A DNA stretch of 64,000 nucleotides, taken from Embleya scabrispora (GTDB taxonomy: Bacteria; Actinomycetota; Actinomycetes; Streptomycetales; Streptomycetaceae). A program made the position numbers and the translations under genes. Shown in pieces: positions 42,977 through 52,105 of the stretch. Under the pieces are notes generated by a model. The model was not told where the DNA came from. It saw only the letters and a list, made by a program, of their open reading frames with translations, and did no database searches. Numbering within the stretch: position 1 is the stretch's first letter; each line of letters begins with the position of its first letter. The stretch spans positions 1,116,001-1,180,000 of the forward strand of contig NZ_MWQN01000002.1 in the NCBI RefSeq assembly GCF_002024165.1, read 5' to 3'.

Positions 42977-44680
42977 TCACCTCGATACCGTCGCTCGGTA
43001 CGTCTCGTTGCCGGCCAGCAGGTTGCGGTGTGTGTCCTCGGCGACGATCGTGCCCTCGTCCAGCAACAGGACACGGTCCGCGGCGTCCAGGAACGCCGGG
43101 CTGCTGGTGATCACCACGGTGGTCCGGCCCCGGCGCAGGGCGGCGACGTTGCGGGCGATCAGTTGCTCCGTGACCGCGTCGACGGCGGTCGTCGGGTCGG
43201 GCAGGACCAGGATCTCGGCGTCGGCCGCCAACGCGCGGGCCAGGGACAGCCGTTGCCGCTGGCCGCCGGAAAGGTTGGCGCCGCGGTCGCGGACGGCGTG
43301 GTCGAGTCCGTCACGATGCAGGGCGACGACATCGGTGAGCAGGGACGCCTCGACGGCCTCCGCGAGCAGTCGCCCGCCGCCCGACGGGTCGATGTTGCCG
43401 CGGAGGGTGCCCGCGAAGATCTCCGCGTTGGCGGGGTTCACCAGCATGTGCGCGCGGATCGTGTCGACCGACAGATCGGCGACTGGCGTGCCGCCGAGGC
43501 GCACGGTGCCCCGATAGGCGTCGTGGGGGACCCGCGCGGCCAGGAGCGCCACGAGGTCGGCCGCCGCACCCGCTCGGCGCGCGACGACGGCCACGAACTC
43601 GCCGGACCGCACCCGGAAGGACACCTCGCGCAGTGATCCGAACCCGACCGACTCGACGTCGAGGCCGCCCCCGGCGACCGGGGGCTCCGCCGCCGGCGGC
43701 GGCACGACCGGCGGCGCGGCGAGCACCAGCGCCATACGCTCGGCCGACGCGCGCGCGATCATCACGTACTTGGGCATGTTCGAGCACAGTCGCAGCGGCT
43801 CCATGATGAACTGCGCCAATCCGACGGCCATCACCAGCGTGCCGATGCCGATCCGACCCTCGAACGCCAGCCAACCCGCCGTCAGGGTCACGGCGGTGGC
43901 CAGAACGGCGTTCAGGGCCTGCGCCGTGCCCGCGTACGCGCCGTTGACCCTCGCGACCGCGATCGCCTGGCGCCGGGCCGCCGAGCTGACCCCCCGATAC
44001 GAGGCGAACGCCGCGTGGTTGCCGCCGAAACCGTGCAGCGGGCGCAACCCGGTGATCAGGTCGGCGACCTTCGCGCCGGCCCGAGCGACCAGGGCCTGCT
44101 GCTCGCGGGTGCCGGCGTCGATCCGCTTGGCCAGCACGCTCGTCACCGCAAGGATCGCGGCGGTCCCGACGATCACCAACAGGCCGAGCGGAACACTGGC
44201 CAGGCCCAGGGCGATCGCCGCGACGAGCACCGCGACCAGCGAGCCGATGAGCACCGGGATCACCTCGATGAGGTCGGCGGTCTGATCGGCGTCGTCGGTG
44301 GCGATCGTCAGCACCTCGCCCGACTTGAGCTCGCCGCCTCCGGCCACGGGTCGAAGTCCGCGGGCCGCCACCCGCACACGCCAGTGATGCGCTTCGGTGG
44401 TGTTGGCCTTCTGCAATACGCGCATGCCGAACCGCCACGACAGCGAGACGGTCGCGCTGATCACGGCCAGCGCGACGATCGCCAGGGCGAGCGGTGTGAG
44501 GCCGCGATCGCGCAGCGCGTGTTCGACGATCAGACCCAGCGCGATGGGGAAGGCGGTTTCGCCGGCCTGGTACATGCCCATGAGGACGGTGCCTCGAGCC
44601 ATGGCACCGATATTGCGGCGCAGGGTGGCCCGGACGATGTCGGGCCCGCTGAGGGGCCGCGGGCTTTCGGGAGTCGTCAT
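42977..44680 (-). CDS. ABC permease-ATPase half-transporter A with degenerate Walker motifs
   Basis: A 567-residue fused transporter: six helices (about 25-310), then a nucleotide-binding domain. The Walker A region (367-376) reads ARRAGAAADL with no GxxGxGKS; the Walker B region is EILVLPD (489-495) where the Asp is Pro; the Q-loop Gln and the H-loop His (ITSSPAF) are also gone. The signature NLSGGQRQRLSLARAL (469-484) is perfect. So this subunit cannot bind or split ATP alone but can complete its partner's site. It is the last gene after the binding protein and half-transporter B. The start could also be the ATG at 44695. Confidence 0.85.
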   Translation of the reverse strand: MTTPESPRPLSGPDIVRATLRRNIGAMARGTVLMGMYQAGETAFPIALGLIVEHALRDRGLTPLALAIVALAVISATVSLSWRFGMRVLQKANTTEAHHWRVRVAARGLRPVAGGGELKSGEVLTIATDDADQTADLIEVIPVLIGSLVAVLVAAIALGLASVPLGLLVIVGTAAILAVTSVLAKRIDAGTREQQALVARAGAKVADLITGLRPLHGFGGNHAAFASYRGVSSAARRQAIAVARVNGAYAGTAQALNAVLATAVTLTAGWLAFEGRIGIGTLVMAVGLAQFIMEPLRLCSNMPKYVMIARASAERMALVLAAPPVVPPPAAEPPVAGGGLDVESVGFGSLREVSFRVRSGEFVAVVARRAGAAADLVALLAARVPHDAYRGTVRLGGTPVADLSVDTIRAHMLVNPANAEIFAGTLRGNIDPSGGGRLLAEAVEASLLTDVVALHRDGLDHAVRDRGANLSGGQRQRLSLARALAADAEILVLPDPTTAVDAVTEQLIARNVAALRRGRTTVVITSSPAFLDAADRVLLLDEGTIVAEDTHRNLLAGNETYRATVSR

Positions 44681-44753
44681 CGAGTGGCGGCGCATCTCTT
44701 CCGGCGAACGTGGGCGTATGCGGGCGGGACCGATGGCGGACGGCGGACGGCGG

Positions 44754-46553
44754 TCACCGCGCGGGGCCTTGCGCCGCGTCGCTGCCTTCGCGCCAGGCCT
44801 GCCACAGCCGTGCGTAGCGGCCGTCGAGGGCGATCAACTCCTCGTGGGAGCCCTCTTCCACGACGCGCCCCGCCTCCAGGACGGCGATGCGATCGGCCGT
44901 GGCCGCCTGGGTCAGCCGGTGGGCCACCAGGAGCGTGGTCCGGCCCGCGCACGCCGCCAGGACGGCGCGTTCCAACTCGGCGGCGTGGGCGCTGCCGGCC
45001 TCCGCGGTGGATTCGTCCAGCACCACGACCGGGGTTCGGCGCAGCGTCAGCCTGGCCAGCGCGATACGGGCGACCTCCGTGACGTCCGGCCGCCGGCCGC
45101 CTTCGCCGACGTCGGTGCGCAGGCCCTCGGGGAGTGCGTACACCCACGTGTCGGCGCCGACGGTACGCAGCGCGTCGAGCAGTTCGGCGTCGCCGGCGTC
45201 CGGCGCGGCCAGGCGCAGGTCGTCGGCGAGCGGTCCGGAGAACACGTGCGTCTCCTGGGTGAGGATGCCGACGAGGGAGCGTGCTCCGGCCTCGTCCAGG
45301 TCGGCGAGGTCGGTCGAGCCGATGTGCACCGATCCGGCCTGTGGGGTGCCGATGCCCGCGATCAACGCGGCCAGGGTCGACTTGCCCGCGCCGCTCGCCC
45401 CGACCAGGGCGAGCGAACCACCGGCCGGGATCGTCAGGTCGACGTCGCGCAACACCGGCCGGTCGCCGTCGGGATAGGCGAACGTCAGCCCTCGGACGAT
45501 CACCGGCCGGGGTGCGCCGTCGGCGACGGGGACGGCGGGGTCGCCGACGAGTCGGTCCGGGGTGGCCTCGCCCAGTACACCGACCAGCCGGGTCAGGCTC
45601 GCCCCCGACTTCTGTGCCTCGTCGAAGGTGAACATGATGGATCCGAGCGGCACGAACAGTTGGTGGAACAGCAGCGGGGCGGCGGCCACTTCGCCCAGGC
45701 TCGCCGCGTCCGCCTCCAGGAGGGCGTAGCCGACCAGGACGATCAGGGTCAGGCCGATGAACTCGGCGCGGTTCTCCCGGCCGACGAATCGGCCGAAGAG
45801 CCGGAACACGTCGATGCCCAGGTCGCGCACGCGTCGCGAACCGCTGTCGACCTGCTCACGAAAGGCCGCCTCCAGGCGGAACGCCCGGACCGTGTCGATC
45901 CCGTGCAGGCCGCTGATCAGCGCCTGCGCACGCTCCGCCTGGGCGCTCCGCTGCCGCCGGTACAGCGGCGCGGAACGCGGGAGGTACCAGCGCAGCGCGA
46001 GCGCGTACGCCGGAAGGGCGCCGGCGCCCGCGAGGCCGAGCCGCCAGTCGAGCCCGAACATGCCGGCGGTGGCGATGACGACCAGCACGCCGGCGGAGAA
46101 CACGGTGGGGACGGCCACGCGGATGCCCTTGGACAGCACGGCCACGTCGTCGCCGACCCTGGAGAGCACGTCGCCGCGGCCGACCTGTTCGACCCGGGTA
46201 CCGGGCATGCCCAGTACCGCGCGTACCGCGCCCTCGCGCAGTCGGGCGAGCAGGTCCGCGCCCAACCGTCCGATCAGGTGGGTGGACACCGCGGTGGCCG
46301 CCGCGCCGAGCAGCGCGGCGGCCACCAGCCAGGCCCCGATCACGACCAGGGTCGAGCGCGGTTCGCCCGCGACGACGGCGTCGACCACACGGCCCAGGAG
46401 CAGTACCGGGATCACCTGGAGAGCCGCCGCGGCCACCATGGTGAACACGCCGGCCGCGGTCGGCCACGGCCGGTGCCGAAGGTGCGCCACCACCCACCGG
46501 GTCGCCTCGCGCCCGGAGGCGGTGTGCAGCGCGGGCGCGGGGGGAGTCGCCAT
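44754..46553 (-). CDS. ABC permease-ATPase half-transporter B with degenerate signature
   Basis: A 599-residue fused transporter: six helices (about 30-310), then a nucleotide-binding domain with intact Walker A GASGAGKST (385-393), Q-loop LTQETHVF, Walker B VVVLDE (509-514) and H-loop AHRLT (544-548). The signature position (484-492) reads GEGGRRPDV instead of LSGGQ. With half-transporter A this makes one complete composite ATP site and one dead one. The LDESTAEAGS segment is shared with siderophore-linked exporters of the IrtA/IrtB and YbtP/Q kind. It starts 5 nt after the stop of the binding-protein gene. Confidence 0.87.
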   Translation of the reverse strand: MATPPAPALHTASGREATRWVVAHLRHRPWPTAAGVFTMVAAAALQVIPVLLLGRVVDAVVAGEPRSTLVVIGAWLVAAALLGAAATAVSTHLIGRLGADLLARLREGAVRAVLGMPGTRVEQVGRGDVLSRVGDDVAVLSKGIRVAVPTVFSAGVLVVIATAGMFGLDWRLGLAGAGALPAYALALRWYLPRSAPLYRRQRSAQAERAQALISGLHGIDTVRAFRLEAAFREQVDSGSRRVRDLGIDVFRLFGRFVGRENRAEFIGLTLIVLVGYALLEADAASLGEVAAAPLLFHQLFVPLGSIMFTFDEAQKSGASLTRLVGVLGEATPDRLVGDPAVPVADGAPRPVIVRGLTFAYPDGDRPVLRDVDLTIPAGGSLALVGASGAGKSTLAALIAGIGTPQAGSVHIGSTDLADLDEAGARSLVGILTQETHVFSGPLADDLRLAAPDAGDAELLDALRTVGADTWVYALPEGLRTDVGEGGRRPDVTEVARIALARLTLRRTPVVVLDESTAEAGSAHAAELERAVLAACAGRTTLLVAHRLTQAATADRIAVLEAGRVVEEGSHEELIALDGRYARLWQAWREGSDAAQGPAR

Positions 46554-46558
46554 GACGG

Positions 46559-47626
46559 TCAGCCGATCGACTTGGCGGTCTCGTCGATGGCGTAGGGCAG
46601 GGACAGCAGGGTGGCCTGCGACATGGCCGCGCCGATCGCCGGGCCCTCGCTGTCGAGCAGGTACGACACCGTGCCGTTCTTGACGGCGGGCAGGTTGGTG
46701 AACAGCGGGTGGTTCTTCAGCGCGTTGATGTCGGCCTGGTCGTTGATCACGAAGACGCGGTCGACGTTGATCAGGTCGATGCGCTCGGGCGACAGCGGTA
46801 CATAGAATTTGCCGTCGGCGAGCCGGTCGATCTCCGGCACACCCTGGAAGCCCATCCCGGTGAGCAGTTGGCCGCGCACGTCGGTGGTGGTGAACGGCGC
46901 GAGCTGGTCCTTGTACCAGGAGACCGCGACGGCCCTTTGCCTGGTGAACTCCGGGCGGGTGGTGCGGAGCGTGTCCAGTTTGGTCCGGATGTCCTGTACC
47001 AGCCGGGCGCCTTCGTCGGGCTTGCCGAGGGTTTTGGCGATGTGCAGCGCGTTGTCCTGCCAGGGTGCGCTGAACGGCTCCTTCTCGCCCTTGGTGCGAC
47101 CCACCGTCGGGGCGAGCTTGGCGAGCTTGTCGTACGCGGCCTGGTCGATCTCGGAGTAGACGGCGATGATCAGGTCCGGGCGCAACTGGGCGATCTTCTC
47201 GTAGTTGGGGCCGGAGTCCCCGTTCTTCATCACGACTTCGGGGCGGGCGCCGCCCCACTTGTCCTTCGTCCAGGGCCACTGGGTGTTGATGTCGGGGGTG
47301 GTTCCGGGCGGGTTCGGATACTGGTCGACCATGCCGACCGGCTTGTAGCCGAGGGCCAGGACCGCCTGGTCGTCGGTGTAGCCGACGGTGACGATGCGCT
47401 GCGGCGCCTTGCGTATCGTCGTCGACCCGAACGCGTGCTCCACGGTGGTCGGGAAGGCCCCCGCGGCGGCCGGCGGCGGGGTGTTGCCGGCGGCGGCGCC
47501 GTCGGCCTTCCCGTCGGCCCTGTCGGAGCCGCATCCGGCGAGGAGGCCGATGCCGAGGGCCGCGGCGGAGGCCGTCGCGGCCAGGCGCCGCCAGGGCTTC
47601 GTACGTGTGGTTCCGGGGAGGTGCAT
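46559..47626 (-). CDS. Siderophore-binding lipoprotein of an ABC importer
   Basis: A 355-residue class-III substrate-binding protein of the FhuD/FepB/BtuF type. The lipobox LLAGC follows a basic N-terminus. The mature part has KAPQRIVTVGYTDDQAVLAL, LGYKPVGMVDQYPN, YEKIAQLRPDLIIAVYSEID, GRTKGEKEPFSAPWQDNALH and the C-terminal half with YKDQLAPFTTTDV. AAGGAA sits 4 nt before the ATG at 47626. An iron box lies 38 bp upstream. It leads the unit that includes both half-transporters, and would capture an iron-siderophore for the permease pair encoded upstream. Confidence 0.9.
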   Translation of the reverse strand: MHLPGTTRTKPWRRLAATASAAALGIGLLAGCGSDRADGKADGAAAGNTPPPAAAGAFPTTVEHAFGSTTIRKAPQRIVTVGYTDDQAVLALGYKPVGMVDQYPNPPGTTPDINTQWPWTKDKWGGARPEVVMKNGDSGPNYEKIAQLRPDLIIAVYSEIDQAAYDKLAKLAPTVGRTKGEKEPFSAPWQDNALHIAKTLGKPDEGARLVQDIRTKLDTLRTTRPEFTRQRAVAVSWYKDQLAPFTTTDVRGQLLTGMGFQGVPEIDRLADGKFYVPLSPERIDLINVDRVFVINDQADINALKNHPLFTNLPAVKNGTVSYLLDSEGPAIGAAMSQATLLSLPYAIDETAKSIG

Positions 47627-47663
47627 GAGGGTTCCTTGGTCGCAGACGTACGCATCACCCGAC

Positions 47664-47682
47664 TTAGGGCAGGCTTACCTTA
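47664..47682. promoter_or_regulatory. Iron box of the binding-protein unit
   Basis: TTAGGGCAGGCTTACCTTA resembles the DmdR/IdeR consensus TTAGGTTAGGCTAACCTAA (15 of 19 identical) and lies 38 bp upstream of the lipoprotein gene. Iron-loaded DmdR1-type repressor would shut the unit off. Confidence 0.75.
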
Positions 47683-47693
47683 CTTGATCGGGA

Positions 47694-48626
47694 TCAGGAG
47701 GAGTCGGCGGAGTGACGATCCTCATGCGCGGCGACGTCGGTCCGCTTTCCCGCCCGGACATGGGCCCGGCCGATCGGCACGACGAGCGGTCGGTCGCCGA
47801 CCGGGTCGTCGATCACCGTCGCGGTCAACCCGAAGGCCTCGCGCAGCAGTTCGGCGCTGATCACGTCGCGGGGGTGCCCCTGGGCCAGGATCGAGCCCGC
47901 CCGCATCACGACGAGGTTGTCGCTGTACCGCGCCGCCAGGTTGAGATCGTGCAGCACCATGACCACCGTGCGGCCCGCCTCGTGCAGGTCGTCCACCAGG
48001 TCGAGGACGTCGATCGCGTGCGCCAGGTCGAGGTAGGTGGTCGGCTCGTCCAGGAGCAAAAGGTCGGTTCCCTGGGCCAGGGTCATCGAGATCCATACGC
48101 GCCGGCGCTGCCCGCCGGACAGCGAGTCGACCGCGCGGTCGGCCAGGTCGGCCACGCCGGTCATGGCCAGTGCGCGCTCGACCACCGAGGCATCGTCGGA
48201 CGACCACTGGCGCAGCCAACTCTGGTGCGGATGGCGGCCCTTGGCGACCAGATCCGCCACCGTCAGCCCCTCCGGCGCCACCGGCGCCTGGGGCAGCAGG
48301 CCGAGCTTCTTCGCCACGTCGCGGGTCCTGAGCGTGGCGATGTCCTCGCCGTCCAGCACGACCGCGCCCCGCGTCGGCTCGAGCAGCCGCGAAAGGGTGC
48401 GCAGCAGCGTCGACTTGCCGCAGCCGTTGGGCCCGATGATGGTGGTGACCAGGCCCGACGGGATCACCACGTCGAGGCCGTCGATGACCGTCGCGCCGCC
48501 GTAGCCGACGGTGATCCCGTGGGCCGTCAGGCGCGGGATCCGGTCGACCCCGGACGCCGTCCCGGCCTTGCTCCCGGTTTCCTTCCCGGCTTCGCTCCCG
48601 GTCTCGGTCATGCGCTGCGCGGCCAC
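47694..48626 (-). CDS. Siderophore ABC importer ATPase (FepC-like)
   Basis: A 310-residue ATPase of the iron-chelate importer family: Walker A GPNGCGKST, Q-loop LPQAPVAPEG, signature SLSGGQRRRVWIS, Walker B LLLLDEPTTYLDL, H-loop VLHDLNLAARY. All motifs are intact. A roughly 25-residue Lys/Gly/Ala-rich N-terminal tail precedes the domain. The GTG at 48626 (GAGGGG 5 nt upstream) is preferred. It starts 25 bp after the second permease gene stops and closes that operon. Confidence 0.92.
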   Translation of the reverse strand: MAAQRMTETGSEAGKETGSKAGTASGVDRIPRLTAHGITVGYGGATVIDGLDVVIPSGLVTTIIGPNGCGKSTLLRTLSRLLEPTRGAVVLDGEDIATLRTRDVAKKLGLLPQAPVAPEGLTVADLVAKGRHPHQSWLRQWSSDDASVVERALAMTGVADLADRAVDSLSGGQRRRVWISMTLAQGTDLLLLDEPTTYLDLAHAIDVLDLVDDLHEAGRTVVMVLHDLNLAARYSDNLVVMRAGSILAQGHPRDVISAELLREAFGLTATVIDDPVGDRPLVVPIGRAHVRAGKRTDVAAHEDRHSADSS

Positions 48627-48651
48627 GAACACCCCTCGGATCGCCTGTCCA

Positions 48652-49734
48652 TTACGCCCGCTGCCGGAGGTTGGCCCGCACCAGCAGGTATACGAGGAAG
48701 GGGCCGCCGATGGCGGCGGTGACCACGCCCACGGGCAGCGCGACCGGCAGCGCGGTGCGCGCGACCAGATCCGCGCCGATGAGCAGCAGCGCCCCCACCA
48801 CCCCCGAGGCTGCCAACGGGGGCGTCGGGGTCCCGACCAGTCGCATCGCCACCTGGGGCGCCATCAGCGCGACGAACGGAACGGGCCCCGCCGCGCTCAC
48901 CGCGGCACCCGCGAGCAGGACCGCGCACAGCAGAAGTACCGCGCGTACGGCGACATATCGCACGCCCAGGCCGGCGGCGACCTCGTCGCCCAGGTGCATC
49001 GGCTTGAACTGGAAGGCGATCGCCATCACGACGAGCATCAGCACGAGCGTGCACCAGAAGGCCACCCGCACCTCGTCCCAGGAGCGGTTGTCGAGCGAGC
49101 CGACCAGCCACGCCTGGGCCCTGGCCACGTCGCGGATGTCGGCGGTGGCCAGCAGCCAGGTCGTGACCGCCTGCGTCACCGCGTTCGCCGAGATGCCGAT
49201 GAGGATGAGCCGCAGGCCGTCGATGCCCCGGCGCCAGGCCAGGGCGTAGACGAGCAGACCGGTTCCGAGGCCGCCCGCGAGCGCCGCGGTGGACAGTCCC
49301 ACGGAGCCGGCGATCGCCGCGGACGCTCCGCCCGACACGGTCACCAGGAACACCGCGACCGCGCTCGCGCCGCCGGTGATGCCGAGAACGTCCGGACTGG
49401 CCAGCGGATTTCGGGCGAGCGACTGGGTGAGCGCCCCGGAGACCCCCAGTGCGATGCCCACGATCAGGCCCGCCAGGGCCCTCGGCATGCGCAGGTCCAT
49501 GACGACGAACTCGTCGACCGCGTCGCCCCGGCCGAGGATCGTCGCGATCACCCGGTCCAGTCCGAGCCGGAAGTCGCCGACGGCGATGGACACGCAGAAC
49601 AGCAGGAAGGTCGCCGCGATCAGCGCCAGCGTCACCACGACGACGCGCGGTCGCCAGACGAACGACACGTGCCCGAACCGCACCCCGGGGCGGGTCGAGG
49701 AGCGGATCAGGGGGCCGACTTCCGCGCCGCTCAC
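48652..49734 (-). CDS. Siderophore ABC importer permease (FecCD family), second subunit
   Basis: A 360-residue permease with about ten membrane helices. RMPRALAGLIVGIALGVSGA, LTQSLARNPLASPDVLGIT and GPVPFVALMAPQVAMRLVG (the coupling-helix region) are FecCD landmarks. Its GTG start (49734) overlaps the stop of the first permease gene in a GTGA overlap, so the two are coupled and presumably form a heterodimer. Confidence 0.92.
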   Translation of the reverse strand: MSGAEVGPLIRSSTRPGVRFGHVSFVWRPRVVVVTLALIAATFLLFCVSIAVGDFRLGLDRVIATILGRGDAVDEFVVMDLRMPRALAGLIVGIALGVSGALTQSLARNPLASPDVLGITGGASAVAVFLVTVSGGASAAIAGSVGLSTAALAGGLGTGLLVYALAWRRGIDGLRLILIGISANAVTQAVTTWLLATADIRDVARAQAWLVGSLDNRSWDEVRVAFWCTLVLMLVVMAIAFQFKPMHLGDEVAAGLGVRYVAVRAVLLLCAVLLAGAAVSAAGPVPFVALMAPQVAMRLVGTPTPPLAASGVVGALLLIGADLVARTALPVALPVGVVTAAIGGPFLVYLLVRANLRQRA

Positions 49735-50801
49735 AGGCCCTTGATCCTTCCGCGCCACACCAGCACCGCGAAGGACGGGGCGCCGAGCAGGGCCACCAGC
49801 ACACCCGCGTCCAACTCGCCCGGCCGCACCACGACGCGTCCCACGATGTCGCACAGCAACAGGACGAGCGCGCCGAGCAGGCCCGCGTAGGGCACCAGCA
49901 GGCGATAGTCCGGGCCGGTCAGGTATCGGGCCACGTGGGCCACCATGAGACCCAGGAAGGCGATCGGGCCGCATGCCGCCGTCGCCGCTCCCGCGAGGAC
50001 GGTGACGGCGACGATGCCGGTGACGCGGGTCCGCACGATGTTCACCCCCAGGCCCCGAGCCACGTCGTCGCCCAGGCCGAGCAGGTTGAGCGCGGGCAAC
50101 GTGGCGAGCGCGGCGACCAGTCCGAGTGCGACGAGCCCGGCCACCGGCCCGATCACGTCGAACCCGACGCCGGCCACCGAGCCCGCGTTCCAAAAGCGCA
50201 GCGCGTCCATGGCCGCCTTGTCCGACAACGACACCGCGGTCGTCATCGCGGCGAGGAAGACCGTGACCCCCTGGCCGGCCAACGCCAGGGTCAGCGGGTT
50301 TCCCGCTCCCCGCCCGATGCTCGCCAGCCCGAACACCACGGCGCCGGCGACACCGGCCCCGGCGACGGCGAACCACACGTACTGCGTCGGCTCGGCGAAC
50401 CCGAACACGGCGATGGCCGTCGCGACGGCGAACGACGCGCCGGCGTTGACCCCCACCAACCCCGTGTCCGCGATCGGATTGCGCGTGTATCCCTGGATCA
50501 ACGCGCCGCCGACGCCCAGCGCGATGCCCGCCACGATCGCGAGCACCGTACGCGGGAGGCGCACGGTCTGCACGATGAGCCGGACCTCGTTGCGCCGCTG
50601 GTCCGGGTCCGGCGCCGCGAACAGACCGTGCCACACCTCGGACGGACTCAGCGCCCGCGCGCCGACGGCCAGGGACGCCACCACCGCGAGCGCGAGCGCG
50701 GCGATCAGCACGCACAGTCCGACCAGGCGCCGCCGACGTACGTCCGCGGTGGCGGGGGCGGGGCCCGCGGGCGCGGTTTGGCGGAGGATGATGTCCGTCA
50801 T
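49731..50801 (-). CDS. Siderophore ABC importer permease (FecCD family), first subunit
   Basis: A 356-residue permease, ten helices, with RLPRTVLAIVAGIALGVGGA, LIQGYTRNPIADTGLVGVNA and GPIAFLGLMVAHVARYLTG. A basic N-terminus (ADVRRRRLVG) precedes helix 1. The ATG at 50801 has GGAGG 9 nt upstream. It is the first gene of the permease-permease-ATPase operon, with a good iron box 136 bp upstream. Confidence 0.92.
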   Translation of the reverse strand: MTDIILRQTAPAGPAPATADVRRRRLVGLCVLIAALALAVVASLAVGARALSPSEVWHGLFAAPDPDQRRNEVRLIVQTVRLPRTVLAIVAGIALGVGGALIQGYTRNPIADTGLVGVNAGASFAVATAIAVFGFAEPTQYVWFAVAGAGVAGAVVFGLASIGRGAGNPLTLALAGQGVTVFLAAMTTAVSLSDKAAMDALRFWNAGSVAGVGFDVIGPVAGLVALGLVAALATLPALNLLGLGDDVARGLGVNIVRTRVTGIVAVTVLAGAATAACGPIAFLGLMVAHVARYLTGPDYRLLVPYAGLLGALVLLLCDIVGRVVVRPGELDAGVLVALLGAPSFAVLVWRGRIKGL

Positions 50802-50936
50802 GCCGGACACCCTCCGGAAACCCACCATGCGTCAGGAACACCCCGTGCCATGCCACTCCCGTCGTGCTGCGGCTCACCACCGGGCATGCGGCAACACCCG
50901 GGGATGGGCGCATCGATAGAGCGGCACGCCGAAGAC

Positions 50937-50955
50937 TTAGGTTAGCCTAAGCTGA
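50937..50955. promoter_or_regulatory. Iron box of the permease operon
   Basis: TTAGGTTAGCCTAAGCTGA agrees with the DmdR/IdeR consensus TTAGGTTAGGCTAACCTAA at 16 of 19 positions. It lies 136 bp upstream of the first permease gene and about 50 bp past the end of the next gene (51007, which is transcribed toward it), so it most likely serves the permease operon. Confidence 0.85.
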
Positions 50956-51006
50956 CTTCGCCTTTGTTGTCGAGCACCTCGGGCGCACCCCGACCCGGGT
51001 GGAGCG

Positions 51007-51774
51007 CTACCCGATGTGTGGGCGGCGGATCGTCGCCGGCCGGGGGTGGCGGGGAACGGGAGGGGGATCGGGGGTGGGGTCTATCGCGAAGACGCTGCGG
51101 CCGGAGGTGGCTTCGCCGATGCCTCCGCGTTTGATCACGCGGTAGTGGACCTCGGCGCTGCTGCCCTCGCAGGCGCGTACCCGGTCCAGGGGGATCTGCG
51201 CCGAGCCGTCGCCCCGGGCCCGTTCGACGGTGAAGCGGGTCTCGAACGGCTCGACGCCGGACGGTCGTGGGGTCCAGGTGACGACGACGGTGTCGCCGCT
51301 GTCGACCGGGACGTCGTCGTACGGCACGGTGACGGTTGCGCCACGCGCGTCGAGTCGGTCCAGGCTGATGTGTCCGTTGGTTGCCTCGGTGACGTCGGCG
51401 AAATCGAGCAACGGCGGGTATTCGCTGACGCATTCGACGACGGCGCCGCTGGGTGCCTCCAGGGTTCTGCCGTCCGGTTTGATCAGTCGGTAGGTCACCT
51501 GCACGGCCGCGCCCGCACTCCAGCAGACCTTGGCGTGCGGCAGGGGAACGTAGACGGCGCCGACCCCCGCGACGGCGGTGTGTACCTCGAACGCCCCGAC
51601 GAGGGTGGGGGATCGTGGCGCCCACGTCACCACGAGACCGTCGCCGGGCCGGCACACCGCCGCCGGGGCGGTGATCCGTACGGTCAGGTCCCGCCGCCCG
51701 TGTCGATCGAGGTCGACGCGATCGTCGACGGCGTCGCACACCTGCGGCGGCGCCAACAGCTCGCAAACGGACAT
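51007..51774 (-). CDS. Hypothetical protein with two Ig-like repeats
   Basis: A 255-residue beta-rich protein made of two related modules (about 25-115 and 125-240). Each has the run VxVPYxxVxVxDTVVVTWxPR-like (GDGLVVTWAPRSPTLVG; GDTVVVTWTPRPSGVEP), followed by a strand VYVPLPHAKVC or AQIPLDRVRAC and then VxYRxIKxxG (VTYRLIKPDGR; VHYRVIKRGGI). Related modules occur in bacterial proteins with repeated 'MAAGDTVTVTW' domains. The gene at 57888 encodes a relative. There is no signal peptide. The ATG at 51774 has AAGGGA 8 nt upstream. Its role is unknown. Confidence 0.7.
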   Translation of the reverse strand: MSVCELLAPPQVCDAVDDRVDLDRHGRRDLTVRITAPAAVCRPGDGLVVTWAPRSPTLVGAFEVHTAVAGVGAVYVPLPHAKVCWSAGAAVQVTYRLIKPDGRTLEAPSGAVVECVSEYPPLLDFADVTEATNGHISLDRLDARGATVTVPYDDVPVDSGDTVVVTWTPRPSGVEPFETRFTVERARGDGSAQIPLDRVRACEGSSAEVHYRVIKRGGIGEATSGRSVFAIDPTPDPPPVPRHPRPATIRRPHIG

Positions 51775-52105
51775 GGTGGACGTCCCTTCCACGAACGAAG
51801 ATCACTCGTCGGCCACTTCGCAGCGTAACCAGGAAAACATCCGGCAACACCTCATTGCCGGGACGAAGATGCCAGGTCGAGATCTTGCGTCGGTCGAGGC
51901 TTCGCCGGGTCGTCCGAGTGCCGGGGTCGGCACGGCGGTTGCCTCGTTCGCGCCGGGAGCGGATCGCCTCGCCCCGATTCGTGACCGCTGCCTCGATCGT
52001 GCGGCGGGTACGGCTCCCACGCGTCGTGGAGATGTGCCGGCGCCCCCGTCGCGGCGCAGTCGTGGCGTTCGGTCGCGGCTTCAGGATTCGCCCTACGATG
52101 TGCGC

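Noticed and set aside
51841-51861. CCGGCAA-N7-TTGCCGG inverted repeat upstream of the gene at 51007
   Set aside because: It is perfect but short, lies in a divergent region without a candidate regulator, and could be chance in GC-rich DNA.
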